NCBI GenBank assembly: GCA_964604635.1
Contig: CAZRZO010000008.1
Location: forward strand, 1-34,897
Source: JAJZMY01 sp964604635
Lineage (GTDB): Archaea; Micrarchaeota; Micrarchaeia; Micrarchaeales; Micrarchaeaceae
Reading direction: 5' to 3'
DNA length: 34,897 bases
Positions 22,401-32,557 of this stretch are shown in pieces. The position numbers and the translations under genes are program-made. The number at the start of each line of letters is the position of its first letter. Within the stretch, counting starts at the first letter, position 1. Under the pieces are notes generated by a model. The model ran no database searches. It was not told the DNA's origin and saw only the letters and a program-made list of their open reading frames with translations.

Positions 22401-23381
22401 TCACAATGTTTTTTTTATTTTAGCAAGATTAAGTATTCTTTTATATGTTTTTGGGTGTGTTGAATATAAACTATTTAGAATACCCCAAAAACTTTTCTTT
22501 TGTTTTGAAGCATCATTAACTAAACAAGTAAGATCAATATTTGGTAACATTTCTTTTATTTCTTTGTAGTGTGTTTTAATTTCTTTTAAATCTTTTTCAA
22601 TACTAAAAAAATCAATAATATAAAAAAACTGCATATTAATTTCTTTTTTATTATTATTATTTTTAATATTATTGTAACTTATTTTAAATAAAGAAGAAGC
22701 TAATGCACTTGGGTTTTTTGTTGTTTTTGCAGAAAATTCATCAGCATATAATTCTCTTGTTCGTGATAAGGAAAGTAATAATAACTGAGATATTAAATAA
22801 ACGAAAAATGCACCAATTCCAAACAATATAAAATAATCAAAATTTCTTCTATTATTTCCAATACCTCCAAAAATAGTGCTAAAAAATAAGCTTTGTGCAA
22901 TTAAATATGCTAGCATTGGTATAAAAGAAATAAATGTTATTATTAGCATATCATTATGTTTTAAATGACCAAGTTCATGTCCAATAACTGATTCTAATTC
23001 TTCTGTATTCAATATTTCTAATAAACCTTTATGGATTACAAGTGTTGAATTCTTTTTTGATCTTCCAAATACAAAAGCATTTGGTTCTTTTGATGGTGCA
23101 ATAGCAATTTTTGGGATATTGACATGTACTAATGTAGCAAGTCTATTAACTATTTCATGTAATTCTTGATACTCATTATTTTTAATGTATTCTAAGTGAG
23201 ATATCATTTTTATTATTTTTGGTGATATATACCATTGAAGTAAGAAGAATAATATTGCAAATACAATAATAAAATAGAAAGAAGTTCCAATAAATAATAA
23301 AATAAAATAAATTATTCCAAAGCCTATTGCAAACATTAGAAATAATGTAAAATACATTTTGAATGAAAGATCAAATGACAA
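22401..23381 (-). CDS. htpX: HtpX-like M48 membrane zinc protease, TTG start
   Basis: A 326-residue membrane protease for quality control of membrane proteins. Two N-terminal TM helices (about 11-30 and 35-50), the zinc motif H135-ELG-H139 in ESVIGHELGHLKHND, two more TM segments (about 147-165 and 182-205), then RTRELYADEFSAK providing the third ligand. The start is TTG at 23381: GTGAT at 23385-23389 is three bases upstream, matching other genes here. The ATG eight codons later lacks such a site. Confidence 0.92.
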   Translation of the reverse strand: MSFDLSFKMYFTLFLMFAIGFGIIYFILLFIGTSFYFIIVFAILFFLLQWYISPKIIKMISHLEYIKNNEYQELHEIVNRLATLVHVNIPKIAIAPSKEPNAFVFGRSKKNSTLVIHKGLLEILNTEELESVIGHELGHLKHNDMLIITFISFIPMLAYLIAQSLFFSTIFGGIGNNRRNFDYFILFGIGAFFVYLISQLLLLSLSRTRELYADEFSAKTTKNPSALASSLFKISYNNIKNNNNKKEINMQFFYIIDFFSIEKDLKEIKTHYKEIKEMLPNIDLTCLVNDASKQKKSFWGILNSLYSTHPKTYKRILNLAKIKKTL

Positions 23382-23401
23382 AAAATCACTAAATTAATAT
23401 T

Positions 23402-23764
23402 TTAGTTATGTGTTTTATAAGGATGTATTGCACCTCCAATATAACCACCAATTGCTGAAATTAATACTGAAATTAGTCCAATCAATATTATTAAACTGTT
23501 TAAATTAATATCAAATAATGACAATAAATAAACTAAGTATGTTGATTTGAATACATCTATAACAATAAATAACATTATAATAGATGCTATTAAACTTGAT
23601 AAGAATCCAGAAAATAACCCATATAAAGCACCTCTCCTTGTTACAAAACCAGCAATTAAACCAGATACTAATGGCCCAAGTACTGGAATCCATCCAATAA
23701 TTAACATTAATATAAATCCAGAAGAAAAACCAAATAAAATATTATTATTTTTGTTTGTTTTCAT
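23402..23764 (-). CDS. Small membrane protein, DUF5518-like
   Basis: A 120-residue protein with about four hydrophobic segments. Gly-rich helices such as IPVLGPLVSGLIAGFVTRRGALYGLFSGFLSS and IGGYIGGAIHP resemble DUF5518 membrane proteins common in archaea. No function is known. It is 20 bases upstream of the HtpX TTG start on the same strand, so the two may be transcribed together. Confidence 0.7.
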   Translation of the reverse strand: MKTNKNNNILFGFSSGFILMLIIGWIPVLGPLVSGLIAGFVTRRGALYGLFSGFLSSLIASIIMLFIVIDVFKSTYLVYLLSLFDINLNSLIILIGLISVLISAIGGYIGGAIHPYKTHN

Positions 23765-23982
23765 TATTATCTTAATTAAATTAAATACTTAAAAATAAAT
23801 AATATTATACTAAATAAAAAGATTTTAAGTATTAAATAATTCTAATGTTTTTAATAATATATTAAAATTTATTTAAAAAAATTAAGTAATAAAATAATGT
23901 AATTTTTTTTATTTAATAAAATATTTTTCATTTCTTTTAAAAACAGAAATTATTAAATAAATTATAAAAGATTTATAATTTA

Positions 23983-25056
23983 TTATTTTGTTATTTGAAA
24001 GCTTTTTGCTTGTTCATAAAGTTCTTTTGCTGCTTTATTTTTTTGAAAATGTTCTCTTATTGGTTTTATTAAATCATTTAAATTAATACTAAGTCCATTT
24101 TTAAGATCTTGAGGATGTAAGTTTCCATTTACATAAATATTTTTAAGTTCTTCATAAGATTCAAAATTAATATCACCACCAAATTTACTAGGGCGTTCTA
24201 TTACTACATTATTTTTTTCTTTAAAAACAATATATTTAAAATATTCAAGTAATGGATTAAATTCTTCTTGTTTTGGTGGACAATAAGCATTGTTTATTTT
24301 TGCTTTTATTGTTTCAAAGTTATCATGAACATAAATAGCACTTTTTGGATCTGATTTTGACATTTTTGATGCAATTAAAGAATCTTCTGCATTTTCTTCT
24401 TTTTTCATTCCTTGTAAACCCAAAAGAATATGATGATGAATAGCAACTGGTTTCTTCCATTTTAATTTTTTAGCAACTTCTCTTGCTAATATATTTGCTT
24501 TTCTTTGGTCCATTCCAAGTTGACAAATATCAATATTCATATGAAAAATATCACTTACTTGCATAGGTGGATAAAATAATTGAGCAACACTTACTTTTTC
24601 ATTCATTTTTCTTCCCATTATTGTAATACTTCGTTTTATTCTTTCTAATGATATTTCTTTTGATATTCTTAATGTTCTATCCCAATAATCAAGATTATTT
24701 ATAATGTCTGATGCCCAAATAACATCAACTTTATCCATATCAATTCCAGCTGCTTTCCATATTTCAATAAAATACTTTCCAACAATTTTTATTTTTTCTA
24801 AATCTCCACCCATTTTATTATTTATAAGTGCAAAATAATCAGCAAGATAGAGTTTAAATTTTATTCCTGTTTTTAACATAATTTTAAGATTAGCAGCTCT
24901 TAAAAGACCAAAATGAATAGGTGCAATTCCACTTGGTTCAAAACCATCATATGCAATTGGGTGTTTATTTACTTCAAATAATTCTTTTAATTCTTCTTCA
25001 CTTATAATTTCTTCTGCAAATTCTTTTATCAAAGCAATTTTTGTACTAATATCCAT
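23983..25056 (-). CDS. tyrS: Tyrosyl-tRNA synthetase, archaeal type
   Basis: A 357-residue class I synthetase charging tRNA-Tyr. The HIGH-like motif is H48-F-G within YDGFEPSGIAPIHFG; QLGMDQRKANILAREVA follows, and KMSKS is at 231-235. It has the archaeal/eukaryotic form with no S4 domain. It lies downstream of PCNA on the same strand with a 107-base gap. A gene-free AT-rich stretch of about 190 bases separates it from the DUF5518 gene. Confidence 0.96.
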   Translation of the reverse strand: MDISTKIALIKEFAEEIISEEELKELFEVNKHPIAYDGFEPSGIAPIHFGLLRAANLKIMLKTGIKFKLYLADYFALINNKMGGDLEKIKIVGKYFIEIWKAAGIDMDKVDVIWASDIINNLDYWDRTLRISKEISLERIKRSITIMGRKMNEKVSVAQLFYPPMQVSDIFHMNIDICQLGMDQRKANILAREVAKKLKWKKPVAIHHHILLGLQGMKKEENAEDSLIASKMSKSDPKSAIYVHDNFETIKAKINNAYCPPKQEEFNPLLEYFKYIVFKEKNNVVIERPSKFGGDINFESYEELKNIYVNGNLHPQDLKNGLSINLNDLIKPIREHFQKNKAAKELYEQAKSFQITK

Positions 25057-25163
25057 TTAATCATATTTTTAAACTAATTAATTTTCTGATCTCTAAAAAT
25101 AAATATTAAATTCTAATCCTAAAAATAATTCTATATTTTTATTATTACTGTTTTTTTGTTTAC

Positions 25164-25910
25164 TTAATTTTCAATATAAGGTGCTAAATAATAAGTAAGT
25201 GCTGCATCACCAATATTATAATTTATTTTAATAGGATCTTCAACTTTCATTGATAAAGAAATAATTGATCCTTGAGGAGATGCATTTATTATTTTCATAA
25301 GATAATTAATATTAAAAGAAACAGTTGTTGGTTTTATTACTTCAAGTTTTTTTATAAATTCAGCACCACTCGTATGTTCTTCTTCAAGTTCTCCAATATC
25401 ACTTTTTGCTACTACTACAAATGATTCTTTTGTTGTTTTAAATCCAACATATGTTGATAAAGAAATTGCATCTTTTAGTATGTCTTTTAATACATCTGCC
25501 TTTACTTCAATTATTGAATCACTACTTGAAATTTTTGGTTCTTTTACATTATCTGATTTAACTTCAATCATTGGTAATTTGTATCTTCTTGAACTATGTT
25601 CTCCAATAAATTCAATATTGAACTTTTTTTCTTTATCTCTCATTATTATTTGTTCATTTGATCTTGAAGTTGACAAGATTTTAATTAAATTTGAAATATC
25701 CAATCCAATTGAAACTGGTTTATCTAATTCATATTTTGAAAATGTTTTATTTGGAATATTAAATAAAACCATGCTTATGCCTGAGGGGTCTATTGCTTTT
25801 AATAAAATTCCCTCTTTATTTATTTCAAATAATCCTTCGTCAACTATATTTGCTATTGATTCTATGCAATTTTTCCAATATTTTGCATCATCTATTTTTA
25901 TTTCAAACAT
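25164..25910 (-). CDS. pcn: DNA polymerase sliding clamp PCNA
   Basis: A 248-residue clamp expected to form a trimer around DNA. It starts MFEIKIDDAKYWKNCIESIANIVDEGLFEI, has AIDPSGISMVLFNI and the interdomain loop region LPMIEVKSDNVKEP, and ends IGDAALTYYLAPYIEN, the canonical YYLAPxIE close. GTGAT lies three bases before the ATG, a model site used to judge other starts here. It is the only PCNA in the window; the XPF-like nuclease at 9.1 kb is a potential client. Confidence 0.97.
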   Translation of the reverse strand: MFEIKIDDAKYWKNCIESIANIVDEGLFEINKEGILLKAIDPSGISMVLFNIPNKTFSKYELDKPVSIGLDISNLIKILSTSRSNEQIIMRDKEKKFNIEFIGEHSSRRYKLPMIEVKSDNVKEPKISSSDSIIEVKADVLKDILKDAISLSTYVGFKTTKESFVVVAKSDIGELEEEHTSGAEFIKKLEVIKPTTVSFNINYLMKIINASPQGSIISLSMKVEDPIKINYNIGDAALTYYLAPYIEN

Positions 25911-26077
25911 TTTATCACTATTTAACTATATTAATTTTATATTAATGAAATATAAAAACTAAAAAATAAAAACCCTATGTAGAAATTAAATTTAATTTTA
26001 TAAAAATTATTGTATTAATTATTTATATAAAGATTTAGAAGTAAAATAAATAATATATTGTTAATAATTATTAGTTT

Positions 26078-26166
26078 GCTCTGATAGCTCAACGGTAGAG
26101 CAATTGCTTCGTATATTATAAATCAGAAAAAGCAAGAGGTTGAGGGTTCAATTCCCTTTCAGAGCT
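26078..26166 (+). tRNA. tRNA-Thr (CGT) with a 17-base intron
   Basis: The acceptor stem GCTCTGA / TCAGAGC, D arm (GCTC / GAGC) and T arm (GAGGG-TTCAATT-CCCTT) are complete. The anticodon arm is TTGC / GCAA with a loop 17 bases too long. Placing the intron at the canonical site after position 37 gives intron 26114-26130 and anticodon CGT (26110-26112). The discriminator is T and the first pairs are G1-C72 and C2-G71, as expected for archaeal tRNA-Thr. An A-G mismatch closes the anticodon stem. A TATA-like element lies at 26022-26031. Confidence 0.88.
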
Positions 26167-26348
26167 TTGCTCTATTTAAATTTATTATAAAAATATAAAA
26201 GTAAAAAGAATAAAATAAAAACAAATATATAATACTATTAATCTAATATTATGTAATTTAAGTTTAAAAACAAAAAATAAAAAGATAAACAGTATAAATT
26301 AAATTTTATTTATTTATTCTACTTCTTCTTTTTTAATTAGGTATTTTT

Positions 26349-27611
26349 ATGAAACAATTCTCAGAAATGAATTTAAAACCAGGCTTAGTAAAAGCATTAA
26401 CAAAAATAAATTTTATAACTGCAACAGATGTTCAAGAACAAGTAATTCCAATAGCACTTGAAGGCAAGGATATTATAGTAAGAGCAAAAACAGGAACAGG
26501 AAAAACATGCTCTTTTTTAATACCAATACTACAAAAAATGGTAGAAGCAAGATCACCAGTAGCACTTATTATAGCACCAACAAGAGAGCTTGCTTTACAA
26601 ATATTTGATGTTGTAAACAAGATAAAACAAGATAAAAGCAATACAGTAATTGTGTATGGTGGTGCTTCAGTAAATACACAGATGTATAATCTTAGACAAA
26701 ATCCAAGTATAGTAATAGGAACACCAGGAAGAATAATTGATTTAGTTGAAAGAAGAGCATTACGTTTAAATGATTTAAAATTTCTTATTTTAGATGAAGC
26801 AGATACAATGCTTGATATGGGTTTTCTAGAAGATATTGAATTTATAATGTCAAAAACACCAAGTTCAAAGCAAACAATGTTATTTTCAGCAACAATACCA
26901 GAGGAAATAAAAACAACTGCAAAAAAACATCTGCATGCACCATTATTTTTAAGTATTGGTGAAGAAGAAGAACTAAAAATTCCAACAAATATAAAACATT
27001 ATTATGCAACAGCACCAAGTAAATTAAAATTTGCTGTTATGCTTGCATATATTAATAAATATAATCCAAAAAAAGCAATAATTTTTGTACATACAAAATA
27101 TGCTGCTAATGAAATATATGAAGCATTAAAAAATCAAGGAATTCATGCAATACTTTTGCATGGTGGACTTACACAATCAAAAAGGGAGATTTCACTTAAT
27201 AATTTCAGAGCAGGTGCAAAATTTTTAATTGCAACAAATATTGCTTCACGAGGTTTAGATATTGGTGGAATTTCAGATATAATAAATTTTGATGCTCCTG
27301 ATAATCCTAATATTTATATTCATAGAGTTGGTAGATCTGCAAGAATGAATGCAAATGGATTAGCATTTACAATAGTTGAATCAAAACAAAGAAATTTTGT
27401 TTCTGATATTGAATATGCTATAAATATAAAAATTGAAAGATTATTCTTAGATGCTTCAAAATATGCAAATATACAATTATTTAAATCTCAAAATAATAAC
27501 AATAGCAGATATAAATCTACTAAATTTCATCAAACTCCTCAACATCAAAACTATAAAAAAGATCAATATAGAAGAGGAGATAACAAAAAAATAAGACGTA
27601 ATAAATATTAA
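26349..27611 (+). CDS. DEAD-box RNA helicase
   Basis: A 420-residue ATP-dependent RNA helicase. The Q motif region is FSEMNLKPGLVKALTKINFITATDVQEQVIP; Walker A is AKTGTGKT; PTRELA, GTPGR, DEAD, SAT and HRVGRSAR are all present in order. A basic tail of about 55 residues rich in Asn, Gln, Lys and Arg (HQTPQHQNYKKDQYRRGD) follows, a common RNA-binding addition. AGGTATTTTT precedes the ATG. It is transcribed alone and converges with the flavin reductase gene. Confidence 0.96.
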   Translation: MKQFSEMNLKPGLVKALTKINFITATDVQEQVIPIALEGKDIIVRAKTGTGKTCSFLIPILQKMVEARSPVALIIAPTRELALQIFDVVNKIKQDKSNTVIVYGGASVNTQMYNLRQNPSIVIGTPGRIIDLVERRALRLNDLKFLILDEADTMLDMGFLEDIEFIMSKTPSSKQTMLFSATIPEEIKTTAKKHLHAPLFLSIGEEEELKIPTNIKHYYATAPSKLKFAVMLAYINKYNPKKAIIFVHTKYAANEIYEALKNQGIHAILLHGGLTQSKREISLNNFRAGAKFLIATNIASRGLDIGGISDIINFDAPDNPNIYIHRVGRSARMNANGLAFTIVESKQRNFVSDIEYAINIKIERLFLDASKYANIQLFKSQNNNNSRYKSTKFHQTPQHQNYKKDQYRRGDNKKIRRNKY

Positions 27612-27662
27612 TAATAATTTAATAAAATATTAAATTTATTAATTATTATTTATAATTTATTA

Positions 27663-28376
27663 TTAGCCCCATATATCTGCATTAATGTTTTCTTTTTTTA
27701 CATTACATTCTATTGCAACTTCTTCCATTGCTTTTGTAAATTGTAATGGTCCGCAGATATATACTGTTCTTTGATCTGCATCTTTTATATGTTTTTCAAT
27801 TGTTTCTTTTGTTATATGTCCTTTTTCACCATTCCAACTAGGATCTTCTCTTGTTATGCATATTATTTGTTTTAAATTTATTTGCTTACTTAATTCTTCA
27901 AGTTCATTTTTTGCTATTATTCCATTCGAAACTCTCACACTATAAAACATAACAATATTGATATCTAAATTTAATGTTTTAATATATCTTATCATTGAAA
28001 TAAATGGTGCAATTCCAGTTCCACCAGCTATAAATAATAATTGTTTTTTATTTTTTGGAATAAATTTAAATTGTCCATGAGGTCCTGAGATATAAAAAAT
28101 ATCATTAATTTTTGCATTAGCCATTTTTGTTGTAAATCTTCCATTTATTAAATGAATATAAAAATCAAGAGTTTCTGAATTTGGTTCAGAAGCAATTGAA
28201 AATGCTCTTGAAATCTCCTGCTCATTATCTTTATATTTAATCATTACAAACATACCAGGATCAAAATTTAATTTTGTATTATCATTTGCTTTAAATTTGT
28301 ACAAATTTACATCTGGTGTTTCTTTAATTATTTCAATTAATGTGTATTCTTTATCTTTAATTATCTCATCAATCAT
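27663..28376 (-). CDS. FAD/NAD(P)-binding oxidoreductase, ferredoxin reductase family
   Basis: A 237-residue flavoprotein. An FAD-binding barrel with SRAFSIAS (the RxxS flavin motif), GPHGQFKF, then the NAD(P)-binding domain with FIAGGTGIAPFISMIRY and YICGPLQFTKAME, ending NADIWG. It probably moves electrons between NAD(P)H and an iron-sulfur or other carrier. No partner gene is adjacent. The upstream neighbour is ValRS, 18 bases away. GTGAT lies three bases before the ATG. Confidence 0.9.
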   Translation of the reverse strand: MIDEIIKDKEYTLIEIIKETPDVNLYKFKANDNTKLNFDPGMFVMIKYKDNEQEISRAFSIASEPNSETLDFYIHLINGRFTTKMANAKINDIFYISGPHGQFKFIPKNKKQLLFIAGGTGIAPFISMIRYIKTLNLDINIVMFYSVRVSNGIIAKNELEELSKQINLKQIICITREDPSWNGEKGHITKETIEKHIKDADQRTVYICGPLQFTKAMEEVAIECNVKKENINADIWG

Positions 28377-28394
28377 TTCATCACTATTATTAAT

Positions 28395-30821
28395 TTACTC
28401 AACAATATTAATTTTATATTGTTTTTTTGCTTTTATTATTATTTTTTTTATTTTACAAATATTTTTTATTTCAATACTTGCAATTTCAATTATTCTTTCA
28501 TATCTCTCAGGAATATCTATTTCAACTTTATTTAATTCTTTATTTAATGCTAATTTTTTATTTGATTTGTATTTTCTTATGTCTGCAATTATATCATTTA
28601 ATACAATTCCAGAGTTTTCTGGATCAATATCTACTATTGCACTTTGAAATACAAGTCCATTTATTACATAATCAATTTCAGATGCTTTTTTAGTATATTT
28701 TGGGAAATTATTAAAAACTGTTTCTTTTTCAAAATATGAATTTATTTCCTCACTAATATATGGAATAACTGGAGCAAATAATTTTAATGCATGTAATAAT
28801 ACATATTTTAAACAATATTTTGCAGCATCTCTATTTGCTTCATTTATATTGTCATTATAAATTCTATATTTTACATTTTCAATATAATAATCACAAAATT
28901 CTGTTCTATAAAAATTTATTGCTTTATTCATTGCTTCATAAAGATTAAACTTTTCATATGCTTCATTTACTTCTTTTATTGTTGTATTTAATCTATTTAA
29001 AATCCATAAATCAAATAATCCAAATATTTTATCCATGTCATTAATACTTGTTTTTATTGGTTCTTTTTCAAATGCTTTTTTAACGAATATTGATGAATTG
29101 TATAATTTTAGAACAAATGCTTTTGCATATTCAATTTCCTGGTATGAAAATACTTTGTCCTTTTCTGCTTTCCCACTTAATATAGCCCATAATCTTACTG
29201 CATCAACTGAATATTTATCAATAAGTTCAACAGGTGAAATTCCATTTCCTAAACTTTTATGCATTTCTTTTTTATCTGCTCCTAAAATCATTCCATGTGT
29301 TAATAAATTTTCAAATGGCTTTGCTCCTATAAGTGCCCATACTCTAAATATTGTATAAAATGCCCATGTTCTTATTATATCACTTCCTTGAATTCTGATT
29401 GCTGCTGGAAATGCTTTATTAAATAATGTTTTATTTTCAGGCCAACCAGCAATTATTAATGGTGTTATTGATGAATCAACCCACACATCACAGGTTTCTT
29501 GATCTGCAATTATTTTTGATTTGCATTTTGGACATATTTTTATTTCAGGTAATTGTGTATTTGGATTAATTGGTAATATTTCTTTTTTTGGAGCAACTAT
29601 ATAATTACATTTTTCACAATGCCAAAAAGGAATAGGTGTTCCAAATATTCTATTTCTTGATATATTCCAATCCCATTCAATATAATTTACCCAGTCTTCC
29701 AATCTATTTATAGAATACTCTGGTATCCATTTTATTTGCTTTGCAATTTCAAGAATTTTTTTACTATTTTCTTTTGTTTTAATAAACCATTGACTTGATA
29801 TGATAAATTCAATAGATGTTCCGCATCTACCATGAATTTTTACTGTATTGTTTATTTTTTCTTGTTTTATTATTAATTTTTCTTCTTCTAATTTTTTAAT
29901 TATTATTTGTCTTGCTTCTTTTAATTTTAATCCATTTAAATTACCTGCGTTTTTTAAGTTTCCTTTTTCATCAATTGCTTTTATTAATTCAAGTTTATGT
30001 TTGTAATATGCAATAACATCATTTTTATCACCAAAAGTACATATCATTTCAGCTCCTGTACCAAAATCTTTTTCAACACTATTATCACTAATTATTTTTA
30101 CTTTTTTATTAAAAATAGGTGTTTCAACTTCTTTACCAATTAATTTTTTATATCTTGAATCTTCTGGATTAACAGCAATTGCAACGCAACTATGCATTAA
30201 TTCAGGACGAGTTGTTGCTATTACTATTCCTTTTTTGTGATTTTTTATTTTAAATTCAATATAATTAAGCATTGTTTCTTGTTGTTTTTCTTCTGTATCT
30301 TCTCTTGAAATACCTGATTCACAATAAGTACAAAATTCAATAGGGTGTGCACCTCTATATATCATATTTTTTTCATGCATTAATATTAAAGAAAGCTGAA
30401 CTTTTGCTCTATATTCTTTTGATATTGTAATATATTGATGTTTTTCATCAAAACTTGATCCTAATTGCAACATTTGCATTTTCATTATATCTATATTTTC
30501 TTTTGATACTTCAGCACATTTATCATAAAAATCGTTTTTACTCATATTTTTTCCATATTTTTTTTCTACTGCAATTTCAATTGGAAATCCTTGTGCATCC
30601 CATCCTTGTGGATACAAAACATTGTAATTATTCATATATTTAAATCTTGCAATAGAATCAATGTAACAAATCCAAAAAGCCTGTCCTAAATGCAATTCTC
30701 CACCAGTAAAAGGTGGTGGTGTATCAATAACAAATAATTCTTTTTTATTATCTTTTTCATCAAATATAAACATCTGGTGTTCTTTCCAATAATTATTCCA
30801 TTTTTCTTGATCAACTTGCAT
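28395..30821 (-). CDS. valS: Valyl-tRNA synthetase, archaeal type
   Basis: An 808-residue class I synthetase. The HIGH region is FTGGELHLGQAF, followed by NVLYPQGWDAQGFPIE and VEKKYGKN, as in ValRS. The editing domain has VIATTRPELMHSCVAIAVNPED and KDFGTGAEMICTFGDKNDV. The KMSKS position reads KEMHKSLGN, a departure from the consensus that retains the second Lys-Ser. A zinc-finger-like CEKCNYI plus CPKCKSK lies within the catalytic core. The ATG at 30821 is preferred over an upstream GTG that overlaps GTGTTT. Confidence 0.93.
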   Translation of the reverse strand: MQVDQEKWNNYWKEHQMFIFDEKDNKKELFVIDTPPPFTGGELHLGQAFWICYIDSIARFKYMNNYNVLYPQGWDAQGFPIEIAVEKKYGKNMSKNDFYDKCAEVSKENIDIMKMQMLQLGSSFDEKHQYITISKEYRAKVQLSLILMHEKNMIYRGAHPIEFCTYCESGISREDTEEKQQETMLNYIEFKIKNHKKGIVIATTRPELMHSCVAIAVNPEDSRYKKLIGKEVETPIFNKKVKIISDNSVEKDFGTGAEMICTFGDKNDVIAYYKHKLELIKAIDEKGNLKNAGNLNGLKLKEARQIIIKKLEEEKLIIKQEKINNTVKIHGRCGTSIEFIISSQWFIKTKENSKKILEIAKQIKWIPEYSINRLEDWVNYIEWDWNISRNRIFGTPIPFWHCEKCNYIVAPKKEILPINPNTQLPEIKICPKCKSKIIADQETCDVWVDSSITPLIIAGWPENKTLFNKAFPAAIRIQGSDIIRTWAFYTIFRVWALIGAKPFENLLTHGMILGADKKEMHKSLGNGISPVELIDKYSVDAVRLWAILSGKAEKDKVFSYQEIEYAKAFVLKLYNSSIFVKKAFEKEPIKTSINDMDKIFGLFDLWILNRLNTTIKEVNEAYEKFNLYEAMNKAINFYRTEFCDYYIENVKYRIYNDNINEANRDAAKYCLKYVLLHALKLFAPVIPYISEEINSYFEKETVFNNFPKYTKKASEIDYVINGLVFQSAIVDIDPENSGIVLNDIIADIRKYKSNKKLALNKELNKVEIDIPERYERIIEIASIEIKNICKIKKIIIKAKKQYKINIVE

Positions 30822-30920
30822 TTTAAACACATTTTCATTGCAATTTATTTATAAAATATTACATATTTAATATTCATTATTCTTATTTCTTTATATTTAT
30901 TTTTCTGATTATTTTTAAAA

Positions 30921-32543
30921 TTATTTATCTTTAATAAAAATTCCAGTAAATTTAATATAAAAATTTAATACAATATTTATAACTGGGATTTTTTCTGTTA
31001 CTCTTTTTATTATATTTAAATCATTATTTGTTACTGCTTTTGTTTTTATTAATAATATTGGATAAGCAAATAAAATAAGTATTAGTCCTATAATTAATAA
31101 AAATATAAAATATGCTGGTTCAAATACAATAAAAGGAATTATTAATATTAAAGTAAGTACATTTGCTAATAGTACTTTTGATATTCTTGCAATTTCTAAT
31201 TTTACTTTAAATAATTTATTAATTTTCTTTAATAAAAATATACTGCTTAGTATTGGTGCTGTTATATATAAAAGAATAATTAATCCAATACCATGAAATA
31301 AAATCAATAAAACAGGCATTAAAATTAATTGAATTATTATTATATTTATATTTATTTTCATTATTTCCTTTACTTTATTTTTACTTATTAACAAAGTACT
31401 CGCATACATACTAAAGATACTAATTAGAATACCAATACTAACAATTTGTAGATAGACTGGTGCTAAAACATAATGTCCTGAAAAAAAAGTGTAGGAAAAC
31501 TGTTTTGATAATATTGCAATAAATAGAAGAAGTGGAGAAATAAAGACAAATGCAAGATAAACTGAATAATTATAATATTTTGATATTTGTTTATTGAATT
31601 TATTGCTAGAAAATAATTTAGAAAAAATAGATAGAACTGATAAACTTATTGATCCTAAAATAATATCAATAAAGTACCCAACTTTTGATGCAATTCCAAA
31701 ATTACCTAATATTACATTACTTGTTGCACTTGTGGTTATTAAAGTAAAATGAATAAAATAAACTAATATTCCTACTAAAAAAAGAGGTGCTAATTGAGGT
31801 ATTATTCCTCTAATAGCATTTGAAATAGCAAGAGGAATTGAAAAAATCAGAATTTTTTTAATTTCTTTAAATGAAATTCTCAATTTTATTTTTCTTTTAA
31901 TAAATATAAAATAACTTGCAACAAAGAATCCAATTAATTGACCAAATATAATTCCTAAAATAGGTCCAACAACCCCATAATTTAATACAACTAGTACAAT
32001 GCTTATTATTGTTTGAACAACACTCATAATAAATAAAGTAATAGCAATTCCAAATCCTTCATTGAAACCAATTAGAATTGATACTGATGAACTAAAAATA
32101 AGAGTTATTAAAATAATGAAAGATGCAATTTCTATTAAATAAGAATCACTTGCATTATGAAAAACATAATGTGCTATAACACCACTAAATAAAAACATTA
32201 ATACTGTTAAAATAATTCCAGTAATTAATAAGATTAAAAAACTATTTGAAATCAATAATTCAATTTTTCGTTTATTTTTTTTAAAATGAAATTCAGAAAT
32301 AAATCTATTCAATGTTGTTGAAATCCCAAAATTACCAATCAAAACAAAAAAACCAATAATAATAATTATTAATGTGTAAATACCATAATTATTTACACCA
32401 AGTAGTCTAGTAATAACAATAAATGTAATACCTAAAATCAAAAAAGACAGAAATTTTCCAATAATTAAAAAAATAACCATTGATCCTGTATTTGCAGTTA
32501 TTTCTATTGCACTATTATCTTTATTAAAATCTTGAATACTCAT
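30921..32543 (-). CDS. Polysaccharide flippase, MOP/Wzx-like
   Basis: A 540-residue membrane protein with about 14 hydrophobic segments, typical of the MOP superfamily exporters that flip lipid-linked sugars. Supporting blocks are ITRLLGVNNYGIYTLIIIIIGFFVLIGNFGISTTLNRFISE near the N-terminus and paired Gly/Pro-rich helices throughout. It probably contributes to surface glycan or S-layer glycosylation, like the GT-C-like protein at 6.8 kb. It is 14 bases downstream of the MtaB-like gene on the same strand. Confidence 0.88.
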   Translation of the reverse strand: MSIQDFNKDNSAIEITANTGSMVIFLIIGKFLSFLILGITFIVITRLLGVNNYGIYTLIIIIIGFFVLIGNFGISTTLNRFISEFHFKKNKRKIELLISNSFLILLITGIILTVLMFLFSGVIAHYVFHNASDSYLIEIASFIILITLIFSSSVSILIGFNEGFGIAITLFIMSVVQTIISIVLVVLNYGVVGPILGIIFGQLIGFFVASYFIFIKRKIKLRISFKEIKKILIFSIPLAISNAIRGIIPQLAPLFLVGILVYFIHFTLITTSATSNVILGNFGIASKVGYFIDIILGSISLSVLSIFSKLFSSNKFNKQISKYYNYSVYLAFVFISPLLLFIAILSKQFSYTFFSGHYVLAPVYLQIVSIGILISIFSMYASTLLISKNKVKEIMKININIIIIQLILMPVLLILFHGIGLIILLYITAPILSSIFLLKKINKLFKVKLEIARISKVLLANVLTLILIIPFIVFEPAYFIFLLIIGLILILFAYPILLIKTKAVTNNDLNIIKRVTEKIPVINIVLNFYIKFTGIFIKDK

Positions 32544-32557
32544 AAATCTCTTTATTA

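Noticed and set aside
29210..29290. Loss of KMSKS in ValRS as a sign of inactivity
   Set aside because: The site reads EMHKSLGN, keeping the second Lys-Ser; similar variants occur in related class I synthetases and the rest of the enzyme is intact.
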